DNA of 64,000 nucleotides from Streptomyces sp. NBC_01717 (GCF_036248255.1 NZ_CP109179.1:62001-126000), one strand, 5' to 3'; counted from the stretch's first letter, positions 25,620-35,741 are shown. Made by a program: numbers and translations. Notes: generated by a model from the letters alone, not told the origin.

Positions 25620-28600
25620 TCAGTCGTCCTCGCCACAGGGTTTCCGGGTCCTCGGATCGGCAGGGAGCAGGTCAGCCTCGCCGGGGGTGAGTTCCCGGTC
25701 GCCGATGATGGTGCACAGCTCGCGGTACCACTGTCCCGGCGCCAAGTGGAGTGCTCCGCCGGTGCCGTCGGGGCCGATGTGGAGCACGGTGCTGCCGTCC
25801 GCGGAGGCGCCCATGAAGGAGTGCTGCCCGTCGAGTGCGCTGTCGCGCGGGCCGGTGAAGGAGTAGAAGGTCTCGTAGCCGGGCTCGCCGATCCGGTAGA
25901 CGCGTACAGAGTTGTTCGCCGCGACCAGATAGCGGCCCCCGCCCTCCAGGAACCCGGCGGCGTACGGCGTGGACTCCGACTCGGCGATGCTGCGTAGAGG
26001 GCCGATCTCTTTGTGCGGCGTCTTGCCGCGCCGCCACAGTTCGAGCACCGATCCCCGGCGCAGGATCGCGAAGTACGTTCCCGTGGCGTCGAATTGGGCG
26101 GCGAGGATGTCGTCGCCGGTCTTCACGGTCTCGGTGGTGCGTCCGGTGGTGATGTCGACGATGTGGATGCCGGGCCGGTCCAGGACGACGACGGCGACCC
26201 TGTTCGTCGCCGGGTAGGGGCCGATCATCAGGTCCGCGTCCATGGCGCCTTTGGCCCGGGAGCGGACGGCCGCGGCGTCGAAGCGCGCGAGACGCCTGCC
26301 GGTGCGCGGGTCCCACTGTTCGACGACGGTTCCCGAGACGGTGACGAGTTTGTCGCCGCGGTCGAAGAAGTAGGTGAAGTCGTACTTCGGTCGTTCGGCG
26401 CTGCCGTTGTCGTCGTCGCCGATTTCGATGTCCGCGATTGGCGCGGAGTCGGGCAGTCGCGGGGGCTGGACGGCGGTGACGGCGGTGGTGCGGCGCAGGG
26501 TGGTGGCGTCGCGGACGGTGACGATGTTCGCGCCCTCGCGGTCGGCGACGAGCCGTCCGGTGCGGTCGAGGGCAAGGGGTTCGCTGCGTTCGGGCACCCA
26601 GTGGGGCTTGCGGCGCGGCGCGTCGGCGAGGACGCGGGCGCTGGCCTTGCGCGCGTGGTGTCGCTGTATGCGGGAGCCGTCCGCCAGGACGGTGATCGTG
26701 TACTTGCCGTCGCGTGTGAGGAGTTGCTGGGCGACGTCGAGGAACCAGTAGCCGGGGCGCAGTTGGACGAACCCGATCATCGACTCGTCGTGGCGGACGT
26801 AGTAGAGCCGGCCGTCGGCCTCCACGAGCCAGGGGCTGCTCGTGGCCAGCGAGGAGGTTGAGGCGGGCAGGCCGTTGCGGGAGAGGACCTTGCCGTCGCG
26901 CATGTCGACGACGCTGAGGCCCTGGAGGGAGTTGAGGGCGACGCGGAGGCCGGATTGGTCGACGGACTGCACCATGCAGGCGCTGGATGCGAAGTCCGCG
27001 TTCTTCTCTCGGTAGGCGGTGCCCTCCCGGGAGCCGTCGCTGACCCGGTGCACGGTGACCTCGGTGGTGTTGCCCCGCACATGGCACAGGACGGCGCGGG
27101 TCCGGTCTCCGGAGATGCGGATCTGGTCAGCGTCGGCGCGGACCACGAGCCGGCTCCTGCCCGTCACTAGGTCGAGGGCGAGCAGGCTGCCCTTCTCGCC
27201 CTGCCCGAAGTCGCGGAACCGCTTGTAGACGGGGACTAGCAGCGTCCGGTTGTCGGGGGCCGGCCAGATCTTGAACTCAAGGCCCTTCGGCGCGGGGAGG
27301 TTCCCGGCGAGGGTGCCGTGCGGGCCGTTGTCCAGGTTCCACCGGACGATGCGTTTGCGGACGTGCGCGACGATCATCGTGCCGTCGAGGGACATCGCGG
27401 GGGTGACTGTGTCGCTCCAGTTCGTGCCGATGCCAGGGGCGTTGGGCAGACGGTGCACGGGGCCGGCGGGGCGTTTCGCGTCGGGGCGCACCTCGAACCA
27501 CGCGGCCTTGCCGTCGTACTGGACGTAGGCGGCGCGTTTCCCGTCGGCGGACACCATCACGTACTGGACCTTGTCGGTGGAGGGCACCCTCACGGTGCGT
27601 ACCGGTCCGGTCAGGGCGGCCACGAACAGGGTGGCCCCGGAGCGCTTGGACGCCGCGAGGACCACGTCGCCGTCGCGGCTCTTGTCGAAGACGGTCTCGC
27701 CGAGTTCGCCGGAGAGCACCCGGTCGTAGTCCTTGTGCTGGAGGTACTGGCGCAGCAGTTCGTTCTTGGCCTCCTGCGTGGGGGACGTGTCGTAGGCGGC
27801 GAGGGAGAGCAGCGCGGCGCGGGCCGGGTCGGTGCTCGTCGTCTCCTGCGCGGCCTGGGCGAGGGCGCGGGAGGCGCCGAGGGCGGCGCTTTCCTGGCTG
27901 CTGCGGCGTTCGACGACGTAGAGCATGCCGAGGACCAGGGCGAGCGTCAGGGCCGTGGCCAGAGCGGAGAACAGGGCGCGCCGCCGACGGGCTCGGGCGC
28001 GGCGGTGGGTGCGGCCGTCCGTCAGGTAGTCCCGCTCGGCCACGCTCAAGGCCGCGGCACGCTCCGGGAGCCACTGGTCGGCGCCGGCCATCGCTGCGGT
28101 GGTCGGCAGGTGTTCGGGGGCCCGGTCCGCCTCCTGCCAGCGGTCCATTTCGTGCTGTACGGTATCCCGCCAGCCGAGGAAGGACCGGTCCTCGGCCACC
28201 CACGCGGCGAGTTTCGGCCACTCGGCGATCAGCGCCTCGTGCGTGAGCTCCACGGTCTCGGTGCCCTCGGCGCCGCGATCGGTGACGAGGAGCCGGGTGT
28301 GCGCGGCGAGGCGTTGGGCGATGCCCCACTGGTCCTCGCTGAGGTCGCTGCGCCGGGCGAGCCGCCGGGTGGCCGCGGCGGCGCCGAGCGGCAGCCTGAC
28401 GAGCTGGGTGAACAGCCGGCGGGCGGTCGCCTCGTCGTTCGGTGGCACGTGTTCGGCCCAGACCCGGTCGGCGTGGTTGCCGAGCGCTCCGGTGACACCG
28501 CCGAGTTCGTCGTACGCGCGGTGGGTAAGCACGCCGTCCGTCTGCCGCTGCCACAGGAGATCGAGGGTGAGGGCGAGGAGCGGCAGGGCGCCCGGTTCGG

Positions 28601-30035
28601 TGCCGGTGTCGGCGAGGATGCGCTCGGCGAGGTGGGGCTCGTAGGAGACGCCGGGGAGGGTGTCGACGTGGGTGGTGACGATGGCTCGCAGGCCGTCCTT
28701 GCCGAGCGGGCCGAGGGCGTGGAGGTGCCGGCCGGTGACGGGTCCGAGGTGCTGGTGGCCGAGGACGGGTTCGAGGAAGTCGGCGCGCATGGTGGTGAGT
28801 ACGCGGACGGTGGGCGGCAGGGCGTCGGCGGCGAACAGTACGTCGGTCAGGTCGCGCACTGCGTCCGGGTGCTGTGGGAGAAGTTCTTCCAACTGGTCCA
28901 CTACGATGAGAAGTTGTCTGCCGCCCTGGAGTTGGAGAAGGCGGCCCGCCGGGGCGGCGAGGCCATGGCGGCGCAGTTCGTCGGTCAGTTGGGGTATGCG
29001 GGCCAGCCGGCGGGTCTCGGCCAGGTCGGGTTCCAGCTGCGGCAGCACCGCGGAGGCGAGGGCCGCGAGGGGGCTGCTCCCTGACGCGGGCCGCATGACA
29101 ACGACGCAGGCGCCGCGTGCCCGCAGCCGCGGCGCCACACCGGCGAGTGCCAGCGATGACTTGCCGGAACCCGAGGGGCCCACGACGGTGACCCACTGCT
29201 GCTCGTCGAGTGCGCGGGCGACCCTGTCACTCTCGTGCCGCCTGCCGTGGAAGACCGCCGCGTCGGCCTCCTCGAAGGCGGCGAGTCCGCGGAACGGCGA
29301 GGAAGGCAGCACGAGTGGGCCCAGTTCGGGCCGGGCGGCCACGAGGGTGCTGGTGGGGATCAGGTAGCTGACGGGCGGCTGCCCGGACTCGGCGACCGTG
29401 ACCATGCCGACCACACCCGCCAGCCGGTCGTCCCACACCGGCCCACCGCTGAAACCCCGCGACACCGGATAACCGGCACCGGCGAGATCGGCCTGCACCC
29501 AGCCGTCGGCCTGCCGACCCCGCAGCACCCCCGCGTGCCACACCCCACCGGGACGGCCGGACGGCAGCCCGAACGCCCGTACCCGGTGCCCCCACAGCCC
29601 GCCCGCAGCATCGTCGGCGGACGCGTCGGCCGGCTCGCCGGCCACCGCCGACTCGTCCGCGTCGACCAACCGCACCGGGCCGGCTCCGGGCAACGGAGCC
29701 GCGAGCCGCAACACGGCGACATCGGCCACGCCGGCTGCCGCACCGCCCACCTCCCTCGGTGGCACCCAGACTTCAACGGTCGCGTGCGCATGGGGCGCGG
29801 TGGGCACGAGAAGCAGGTCAGCCGAGACGCGCGCGCCGGGTTGCGGTGGGGTGCCGGCCGGCGTGCCGAGGGCTGCGGAGACCACGTGCGCGCAGGTCAG
29901 GGCGACCGTGTCGGACACCAGGAAGCCAACGCCGACGGGTTGCCGCCGCGCGTCCAGGATGCGCAGCAGCGCTCTGTCCAGGGCCTTCGGACCGACGGCC
30001 GCCGGCTGCCGTTCCGGTCCCCGCGCCGACGTCAT
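25620..30035 (-). CDS. trypsin-like protease / nSTAND ATPase / beta-propeller protein (unit 1)
   Basis: 1,471 residues. An N-terminal trypsin-like domain has a complete triad: His50 in LTCAHVV, Asp105 in VADVAVLRL, Ser196 in GFSGGPVW. A STAND NTPase follows with Walker A GPSGSGKS (286-293) and Walker B LLIVVDQLEE (375-384), then winged-helix/helical segments to about 650. A basic stretch RRARARRRR and one membrane helix (about 687-707) precede about 750 residues of beta-propeller-like repeats (SADGKRAAYVQYDGKAAWF, DGRLYYVRHDESM). The domain order is that of predicted bacterial nSTAND conflict/death proteins, with the propeller as sensor and the protease as effector. It overlaps the Trypco1 gene by ATGA. 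Confidence 0.85.
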   Translation of the reverse strand: MTSARGPERQPAAVGPKALDRALLRILDARRQPVGVGFLVSDTVALTCAHVVSAALGTPAGTPPQPGARVSADLLLVPTAPHAHATVEVWVPPREVGGAAAGVADVAVLRLAAPLPGAGPVRLVDADESAVAGEPADASADDAAGGLWGHRVRAFGLPSGRPGGVWHAGVLRGRQADGWVQADLAGAGYPVSRGFSGGPVWDDRLAGVVGMVTVAESGQPPVSYLIPTSTLVAARPELGPLVLPSSPFRGLAAFEEADAAVFHGRRHESDRVARALDEQQWVTVVGPSGSGKSSLALAGVAPRLRARGACVVVMRPASGSSPLAALASAVLPQLEPDLAETRRLARIPQLTDELRRHGLAAPAGRLLQLQGGRQLLIVVDQLEELLPQHPDAVRDLTDVLFAADALPPTVRVLTTMRADFLEPVLGHQHLGPVTGRHLHALGPLGKDGLRAIVTTHVDTLPGVSYEPHLAERILADTGTEPGALPLLALTLDLLWQRQTDGVLTHRAYDELGGVTGALGNHADRVWAEHVPPNDEATARRLFTQLVRLPLGAAAATRRLARRSDLSEDQWGIAQRLAAHTRLLVTDRGAEGTETVELTHEALIAEWPKLAAWVAEDRSFLGWRDTVQHEMDRWQEADRAPEHLPTTAAMAGADQWLPERAAALSVAERDYLTDGRTHRRARARRRRALFSALATALTLALVLGMLYVVERRSSQESAALGASRALAQAAQETTSTDPARAALLSLAAYDTSPTQEAKNELLRQYLQHKDYDRVLSGELGETVFDKSRDGDVVLAASKRSGATLFVAALTGPVRTVRVPSTDKVQYVMVSADGKRAAYVQYDGKAAWFEVRPDAKRPAGPVHRLPNAPGIGTNWSDTVTPAMSLDGTMIVAHVRKRIVRWNLDNGPHGTLAGNLPAPKGLEFKIWPAPDNRTLLVPVYKRFRDFGQGEKGSLLALDLVTGRSRLVVRADADQIRISGDRTRAVLCHVRGNTTEVTVHRVSDGSREGTAYREKNADFASSACMVQSVDQSGLRVALNSLQGLSVVDMRDGKVLSRNGLPASTSSLATSSPWLVEADGRLYYVRHDESMIGFVQLRPGYWFLDVAQQLLTRDGKYTITVLADGSRIQRHHARKASARVLADAPRRKPHWVPERSEPLALDRTGRLVADREGANIVTVRDATTLRRTTAVTAVQPPRLPDSAPIADIEIGDDDNGSAERPKYDFTYFFDRGDKLVTVSGTVVEQWDPRTGRRLARFDAAAVRSRAKGAMDADLMIGPYPATNRVAVVVLDRPGIHIVDITTGRTTETVKTGDDILAAQFDATGTYFAILRRGSVLELWRRGKTPHKEIGPLRSIAESESTPYAAGFLEGGGRYLVAANNSVRVYRIGEPGYETFYSFTGPRDSALDGQHSFMGASADGSTVLHIGPDGTGGALHLAPGQWYRELCTIIGDRELTPGEADLLPADPRTRKPCGEDD

Positions 30036-30430
30036 CGCGCCACCCGGTCCGACGGCCGACGCCAGGTCAGGGTCACCGTGATGCCGGCTTGCCCGGTGGT
30101 CCGGGAGATCACCAGGTCCGCGTCGGCTGTGAAGGCCAAGCTGAACTGGACGCCGATCTCGTCGGGACCATCGGGCATGTCGCGGAAGGCGGCGACGAAG
30201 TTCTCCGCGATGGGCCGGATCCCGGCGAGCATGTCGTTCAGCGACCGGGTCGCCCGCGCCACGACCTGCCCCGGCCGCGCGACCTCGACCAGCCCGTCGG
30301 GCACCTCCTCGATCTGCACCTGGACCACGTCCGTCCGTCCCCGCGGCGCGGCACCCCCGAAGTCACCGACGCCACCGGCGTCACCAGCGCCACCGGGCGC
30401 GGACACGGGTAGTTCGACCAGATACGCCAT
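30032..30430 (-). CDS. Trypco1-like (CU044_2847 family) protein (unit 1)
   Basis: 132 residues beginning MAYLVELPVS. The core VVQVQIEEVPDGLVEVARPG, RATRSLNDMLAGIRPIAENF, EIGVQFSLAFTADADLVISR and ITVTLTWRRP matches the family that co-occurs with trypsin-like domains in STAND systems (trypsin-co-occurring domain 1). Its stop overlaps the start of the protease/nSTAND gene by four bases (30032-30035), so the two are coupled. It is probably the regulatory partner of the protease. The 55-base gap to the upstream unit has no terminator, so both units may be one transcript. Confidence 0.85.
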   Translation of the reverse strand: MAYLVELPVSAPGGAGDAGGVGDFGGAAPRGRTDVVQVQIEEVPDGLVEVARPGQVVARATRSLNDMLAGIRPIAENFVAAFRDMPDGPDEIGVQFSLAFTADADLVISRTTGQAGITVTLTWRRPSDRVAR

Positions 30431-30485
30431 GCGTCCCCCTTCGCTTGGACCCTCGTCGTCAACACGCGCCGGTCAACATCCGCCG

Positions 30486-33400
30486 CTACGCGCACAGCTG
30501 CCGTGTCTCCGCCTCCGCCGGGAGATCGCCGCGTTCGTCCGCCGTGAACGCGCGGTCGCCGACGACACGGCACAACTCCTGTCTCCACAGCTCCGGATCC
30601 AGGAGGAGGGCACTGCCGGGTTCCTCGAAAGCGCCCTGGAGCACGGTCCTCCCGTCCCCGGACACGTCCAGGAACGAGTAGTCCCCCGTCGCGACGGCCG
30701 AATCGGCGAACTGATACGTGTCGTCGTAGCCGCGCTCGCCGAATCGGTAGGTGCGTACGGCGTTGTCGGCGGCGATCAGGAAGCGGCCGTCGTCGAGGAA
30801 GACGGCGCGGTATGGGGTGATGCTGTTCTCGCCGACGCTGCTCAGCGGGCCGATCACCTTGCGCGCGGGGTCTCCGCGCCGCCATACCTCCAGTCCCGTG
30901 TCCTGGCGCATGACCGCGAAGTACCGGCCGCCGGAGTCGAATTGGGCGGAGAGGACGTCGTCCTCGGTGCGCACGCGGTCCGTGACGCGTCCGTCGGTGA
31001 TGTCGACGATCCGGATGCCGGGCCGGCCCCGCACGATCACGGAGACCTTGTTCCGGTCCGGGTACGGGGCGATCGTCATGAGCGCGTCTGGGGCGCCATC
31101 GGGGCGCAGCGCGCCGGCATCGAAGCGGGCGGTCTGCCGGCCCGTGCGTGGGTCCCACTGCTGGAGGACGGTGCCGGAGACGGTCAGGAGGTGGCCGGTG
31201 TGGTCGAAGAAGTAGCGGAACTCGTCCTCCTGGTCGTGCCAGGTGAGTGCCCCGCTGACGTCCAGGTCCCGGACCCGTCGGGTGCCGGGCCGGGTCTTCG
31301 GCGGTCGGACGGCGGTCACGGTGGCCACCTTCTGCAGCGTCGACGTGTCACGGACGACCACCGTGTCGCGGGCCTCGCGGTCAGCGACGAGCCCGCCGGT
31401 GCCGTCGAAGACGGGCAGGTCCGTCTCGCCGGGCACCCAGTACGGCTTGGCGCGCGACGCCCGTGCGAGGATGTGCCCGCTCCGCTTCGGGTCGGCCGGG
31501 CGCAGTTCCGTGCGGGAGCCGTCCTGAAGGACGGTGATCGTGCGCTTGCCGTCGGCGGTGAGTCGTTGCTGGGCGGCCTTAGGCAGCCGCTCGCGGGGAG
31601 TCAGGTTCACGAGAGCGATCATCGAGTCCTGCCAGCCCGCGTAGTAGAGCCTGCCGTGCGATTCGGAGAGGAAGGGGGCGGGCGTGAACTGTGTGGCGGC
31701 GGGTTCCGGCAGCGAGACGCCGGAGATCACCTCATCCCTGTCCAGGTCCACGACGCGCACTTCCTCGCTCCAGCGGAGCGCGACGCGCCGCCCGGTCGCG
31801 TCGACGGCCGCCACCGTGCACAGGTCCGTGCGGTACGCTTCCTCCCGCTCGATGTAGGGGCGGCCGATGCTGGCGCCGTCGGAGGTCCGGTGGCGGCTGA
31901 CGACGGACTGCTTGCCTTCCTCGCGGCACACGATTGCGGTGCGTCGGTCCCCGGACAGGTGGATCTCCTGGGCCTCGGAGATGAGTTGCGTGGCGCGGCC
32001 GGTGCCCATGTCTACGGACTTCAGAGCCTGTGCGCCCGACGCCGTGTAGACCTTCGTCAGCAGCGTCCGCCCGTCCGGGCCGAACCACAGGGCGGTGTTC
32101 ATGTCCTGGGGCGCGGGCACGTCACCGGCGAGGGTGCCACGGTCCAGGTTCCACCACACCAGGCGGCCCCGGACGCGTGCGGCGAGGATACGGCCGTCCG
32201 CCGACATCGCGGGGTGCACCGAAGGATCCCAGCTGACGCCGTTGCCCGGCGCGTCGGGCAGCCGGTGCACGGGGCCGAGCAGGCCTGCGGCGTCGGTGTC
32301 CACCTCGAACCACATGGCCTTGCCGTCCGCCTGGACGTAGGCGCCGCGCTTGCCGTCCGCAGACACCGCGACTTCCAGGACCTGCCCGGTCGAGGGCACC
32401 TGGGCGCTGCGCACCTGTCCGGAGGTGGCGCCGACGTACAGGACGGCCCGGCCCAGTTGCGAGGTGGCCAGCACGACGTCACCGTTTCCACTGGTAGTGA
32501 ACTCCCTGACTGTGCCCAGTACACCGGACAGCACCCGGTCGTAGTCGTGGTAGCGCAGGTACTGTCGCAGGAGTTCGTTGCGGGCCTCCGGCGTCGGCGC
32601 CGTTCGGTGGGCGGCCAGCGCCTTCAGCACGCCGAGGGCGGGTTCGGTGCGCGCGTCGTCCTCCGCGGCCACCGCGAGGGCGCGGGACGCGGCCTCTGCC
32701 GCGCGTTCCCGGCTCTCCTCCCGCGTGGCATAGAACAGCGACAGTGCCACCAGGACGAGTGACACGACGAGGGTGACGGCCGAGAGCGCCGTCCGTCGCC
32801 GACGGACCCTCGCGCGGCGGTGGGCGCGGCCGGCGTCCAGGTAGTGCCGTTCGGCATTGGTCAGTTCGTCGCTGCGTTCGCTCAGCCACCGTTCGGAATG
32901 GGCGAGCTGCAGGGTTGTTGGAAGTAACTGTGAGGGACGCTCGGCGTGCTCCCAGCGGTCCATGTCCTGTTGCAGAGTGGCCCGCCACTCCAGGAAGGCA
33001 CGGTCCCCGGTGGTCCAGTCGGCCAGTTTGTCCCAGTCTCTGATCAGCGCCTCGTGCGCGAGTTCCACGGTCTCGGTGCCCTCGGCGTTGCGGCCGGTCG
33101 CCAGCAGCCTCGTCCCGGCGAGCCGTTGTGCGACCCGCCACTCCTCGGCGCGCAGTTCGGTGCGTAGTACTATCCGCCGGATGGGCGCGGGCATGCCTAC
33201 CGGGACTCGGACGAGCCGGGTGAACAGCCGCCTGGCTGCTTCTTCGTCCCCGGGCGGCACGCACGCTTCCCAGACCCGGTCGGCGTGCTCGCCCAACGCG
33301 CCAGTGACACCGCCGAGGTCCTCGTACGCCCGGTGCGTCAGCAGGCCGCCCTGCTGACGCTGCCACAGCAGGTCGAGGGTGAGGCCGAGGAGCGGCAGGG

Positions 33401-34835
33401 CGCCCGGTCCTGGGCCGGTGTCGGCGAGGATGCGCTCAGCGAGATTGGGTTCGTAGGACACGCCAGGGACGGCCTCCACGGGTGCGGTCACGATCTCGCG
33501 CAGGCATTCCGGGGACGGCGGGGCGAGTGCGTGCAGGTGTCCGCCGATCTCCGGGCCGAACCGCGGATGGGCCAGGACTGGCTCCAGGAAGTCGGCGCGC
33601 AGCGTGATCAGTACGCGGACGGTGCCGGGCAGCATGTCGCCCGTGAGCAGGTCGGCCAGCTCGTCGACGGTGTCCGGTTCCAGGCCGAGGACCTCCTCGA
33701 ACTGGTCGACCACGACGAGCAGTCGGCTGCCGCGCCGCAGTTGGAGCAGCCGGGCCACGACGTCCGCCGGGCCGTGGCGGCGCAGCACTTCGACGAGTTC
33801 TACGATCCGCTCGGGGCGCTCGGCCTCGGGCAGGTCGGGTTCCAGCAGCGGCAGCAGCGCCGCCGCGAAGGCAGTGAGCGGTCTGCTGCCGGGCGTCGGC
33901 CGCACCACCACCACCTGGGCGCCTTCCGCGCGCAGCCGGGGCGTCACACCGGCCAGGGCCAGCGACGACTTGCCGGATCCCGACGGTCCTACGACGGTGA
34001 CTCGGCGCTCCGCGGCCAGTGCCCGCGCCACCTCGTCGCTTTCGGTCTGCCTGCCGTGGAAGATCGCCGCGTCCGTTTCCTGGAACGCTGAGAGGGCCCG
34101 GAACGGCGACGGCGGCAGCGTGACGGCGCGCAGCTCTGGCCGGGCCGCCAGCAGTCCGCCGGTGGGGATCAGGTAGCTGACGGGCGGCTGTCCGGTCTCG
34201 GCCACCGTGACCATGCCGACCACGCCCGACAGCCGGTCGTCCCACACGGGGCCGCCGCTGAAGCCCCGCGACACCGGATAGCCGTTGCCGGCGAGATCGG
34301 CCTGCACCCAGCCGTCGGCCTGCCGACCCCGCAGCACCCCCGCGTGCCAGACCCCGCCGGGACGGCCTGCGGGTAGCCCGAACGCTCGCACCGGGTGCCC
34401 CCACAATTCGTCCGCGTCCACCAACTGCACCGGTCCCGCTCCTGGAAGCGGCGCCTCCAGCCGAAGCACGGCAACGTCGGCGGGCTCGACGACATCGTCA
34501 CGCGCAAAGGGCACCGAGGACCCGCCGTCGGGCGCCCGCGGCGGCACCCAGTGCTCGACACCGGCCGTCGTCGCAGGAGCGCCGCCGTCGCGCTGCGGGT
34601 CGGGCACGAGGGGAAGGTCGACCTGGATCCGGGCGGAAGCGGGAGGCGCCGCTTCCCCCGTCGTGCCCAGGGCCGCGTGGACCACGTGCGCGCAGGTCAG
34701 GGCGAGCGTGTCGGAGACCAGGAAGGCAACGCCGACGGGCTGCCCGCGACCGTCGCGGACACGCAGGACGGACGCGTCCAGGGACTGCGGGCCCGGGCCC
34801 AACGTAGGCTCGGGCGGTAACGCGGGCACCGTCAT
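30486..34835 (-). CDS. trypsin-like protease / nSTAND ATPase / beta-propeller protein (unit 2)
   Basis: 1,449 residues, homologous to the unit 1 protein over its whole length. Triad His50 (LTCAHVV), Asp120 (PADVAVLRL), Ser193 (GFSGGPVW); Walker A GPSGSGKS (283-290); Walker B LLVVVDQFEEVL; one membrane helix after RRARVRRRR (about 687-707); then a long propeller. The protease and NTPase halves are more alike between the units than the propellers, which fits sensor diversification. All catalytic residues are kept in both, so neither copy looks degenerate. The ATGA overlap with 34832-35236 is the same as in unit 1. Confidence 0.85.
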   Translation of the reverse strand: MTVPALPPEPTLGPGPQSLDASVLRVRDGRGQPVGVAFLVSDTLALTCAHVVHAALGTTGEAAPPASARIQVDLPLVPDPQRDGGAPATTAGVEHWVPPRAPDGGSSVPFARDDVVEPADVAVLRLEAPLPGAGPVQLVDADELWGHPVRAFGLPAGRPGGVWHAGVLRGRQADGWVQADLAGNGYPVSRGFSGGPVWDDRLSGVVGMVTVAETGQPPVSYLIPTGGLLAARPELRAVTLPPSPFRALSAFQETDAAIFHGRQTESDEVARALAAERRVTVVGPSGSGKSSLALAGVTPRLRAEGAQVVVVRPTPGSRPLTAFAAALLPLLEPDLPEAERPERIVELVEVLRRHGPADVVARLLQLRRGSRLLVVVDQFEEVLGLEPDTVDELADLLTGDMLPGTVRVLITLRADFLEPVLAHPRFGPEIGGHLHALAPPSPECLREIVTAPVEAVPGVSYEPNLAERILADTGPGPGALPLLGLTLDLLWQRQQGGLLTHRAYEDLGGVTGALGEHADRVWEACVPPGDEEAARRLFTRLVRVPVGMPAPIRRIVLRTELRAEEWRVAQRLAGTRLLATGRNAEGTETVELAHEALIRDWDKLADWTTGDRAFLEWRATLQQDMDRWEHAERPSQLLPTTLQLAHSERWLSERSDELTNAERHYLDAGRAHRRARVRRRRTALSAVTLVVSLVLVALSLFYATREESRERAAEAASRALAVAAEDDARTEPALGVLKALAAHRTAPTPEARNELLRQYLRYHDYDRVLSGVLGTVREFTTSGNGDVVLATSQLGRAVLYVGATSGQVRSAQVPSTGQVLEVAVSADGKRGAYVQADGKAMWFEVDTDAAGLLGPVHRLPDAPGNGVSWDPSVHPAMSADGRILAARVRGRLVWWNLDRGTLAGDVPAPQDMNTALWFGPDGRTLLTKVYTASGAQALKSVDMGTGRATQLISEAQEIHLSGDRRTAIVCREEGKQSVVSRHRTSDGASIGRPYIEREEAYRTDLCTVAAVDATGRRVALRWSEEVRVVDLDRDEVISGVSLPEPAATQFTPAPFLSESHGRLYYAGWQDSMIALVNLTPRERLPKAAQQRLTADGKRTITVLQDGSRTELRPADPKRSGHILARASRAKPYWVPGETDLPVFDGTGGLVADREARDTVVVRDTSTLQKVATVTAVRPPKTRPGTRRVRDLDVSGALTWHDQEDEFRYFFDHTGHLLTVSGTVLQQWDPRTGRQTARFDAGALRPDGAPDALMTIAPYPDRNKVSVIVRGRPGIRIVDITDGRVTDRVRTEDDVLSAQFDSGGRYFAVMRQDTGLEVWRRGDPARKVIGPLSSVGENSITPYRAVFLDDGRFLIAADNAVRTYRFGERGYDDTYQFADSAVATGDYSFLDVSGDGRTVLQGAFEEPGSALLLDPELWRQELCRVVGDRAFTADERGDLPAEAETRQLCA

Positions 34836-35236
34836 CCCGCCGCGTCCGCAGCCGGTTCGCCGGACGATGGATTGCGCCAGGTCAGGGTGACCTTGAAGTT
34901 GGCCTGACCGGTCGTTCGGGAGATCACCACGTCCGCTTCAGCCGACAGGGACAGGCCGAACTCGACGCCGATCTCGTCGGGTTGCCGTGCCATGTCACGG
35001 AATCCGTCGACGAAGTTCTCCGCGACCGGCCGGATCCCGGCGAGCATGTCGTTCAGCGACCGGGTCGCCCGTGCCACGACCTGCCCGGGACGCGCGACCT
35101 GCACCAGCCCGTCCGCGGCCTCGTCGATCTGGACCTTGACGATGCCGGTCGCGTCCGACGGTGCTGATCCCGCCCCCTCGCCACCTGTTCTCGCGCCGCG
35201 CGCCCCGGACACGGGCAACTCGACCAGGTACGTCAT
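34832..35236 (-). CDS. Trypco1-like (CU044_2847 family) protein (unit 2)
   Basis: 134 residues from ATG 35236, behind GGGGGAAGC. MTYLVELPVSG, VKVQIDEAADGLVQVARPGQ, RATRSLNDMLAGIRPVAENF, EIGVEFGLSLSAEADVVISR and FKVTLTWRNP align directly with the unit 1 protein. First gene of the run, so the promoter of the whole 10-kb set should lie in about 35237-35350. The open frame extends upstream without a better start. Confidence 0.85.
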   Translation of the reverse strand: MTYLVELPVSGARGARTGGEGAGSAPSDATGIVKVQIDEAADGLVQVARPGQVVARATRSLNDMLAGIRPVAENFVDGFRDMARQPDEIGVEFGLSLSAEADVVISRTTGQANFKVTLTWRNPSSGEPAADAAG

Positions 35237-35353
35237 GCTTCCCCCTTCGCGACACCTGCCACGCCAGCTCCGTACCCTACCGATTCGACGGCGTGTCGGG
35301 ACCGAACCGTCTCGAACCGTTCCCTGAGCGTGCGGACCTGACGGTACGTCAAC

Positions 35354-35554
35354 GTGGGCATCACGGCCCTCGCTCCGCTCGCGCCCACCCTGGAGGAGGC
35401 GATCGCGGGCCCGGGCGAGGACCGCTGCCTGCTGCTCGACGGCACACTCATTCCCACCTGGCGCTGCGTCGGCCTGGCCACGGAGGCGAACCCTGACCCG
35501 CTGTACAGCGGCAAGCACCACCAACGACAAAAACCCCGCAGATCGTCACAGTGA
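35354..35554 (+). pseudogene. IS5-like transposase fragment
   Basis: ITALAPLAPTLEEAIAGPGE, DRCLLLDGTLIPTWRCVGLA and NPDPLYSGKHH match the middle of Streptomyces IS5-type DDE transposases (D in LLDGT). It ends abruptly after SGKHH with an unrelated tail, and has no N-terminus. Confidence 0.75.
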
Positions 35555-35659
35555 AAAACACGGAACGCCCCAAGCGAATCTCCGCGCGGGGCGTTCCAGA
35601 AGCCGAGAATTTACAAACTGCTCTTCCGCTTCCCTTTATAGCGATTGACACCGTATCGG

Positions 35660-35741
35660 TAGGAGTGGAGGGAGTCGAACCCTCACGTCCGGGGACACCG
35701 GGACTTGAATCCGGCGCGTCTGCCTGTTCCGCCACACTCCC
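35660..35741 (-). tRNA. tRNA-Leu (anticodon CAA)
   Basis: On the minus strand the gene runs GGGAGTG ... CACTCCT (acceptor, one G-U pair), D-arm, anticodon loop TTCAAGT giving CAA, long variable arm GTGTCCCCGGACGT and T-arm GAGGGTTCGACTCCCTC. No CCA is encoded. The A/C apposition at the base of the anticodon loop is the only oddity. tRNA genes are common integration sites, but I see no duplicated 3' end in this window. Confidence 0.9.

Noticed and set aside
29235..32762. 1,175-codon open frame on the plus strand
   Set aside because: Antisense to the conserved nSTAND genes; the composition is a mirror of their GC-rich third positions and it has no domain motif. The same holds for plus-strand frames at 27318-29084 and 33285-34091.
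35660..35741. tRNA-Leu as an attachment site for the nSTAND region
   Set aside because: No duplicate of the tRNA 3' end is visible elsewhere in the window and no integrase is adjacent.
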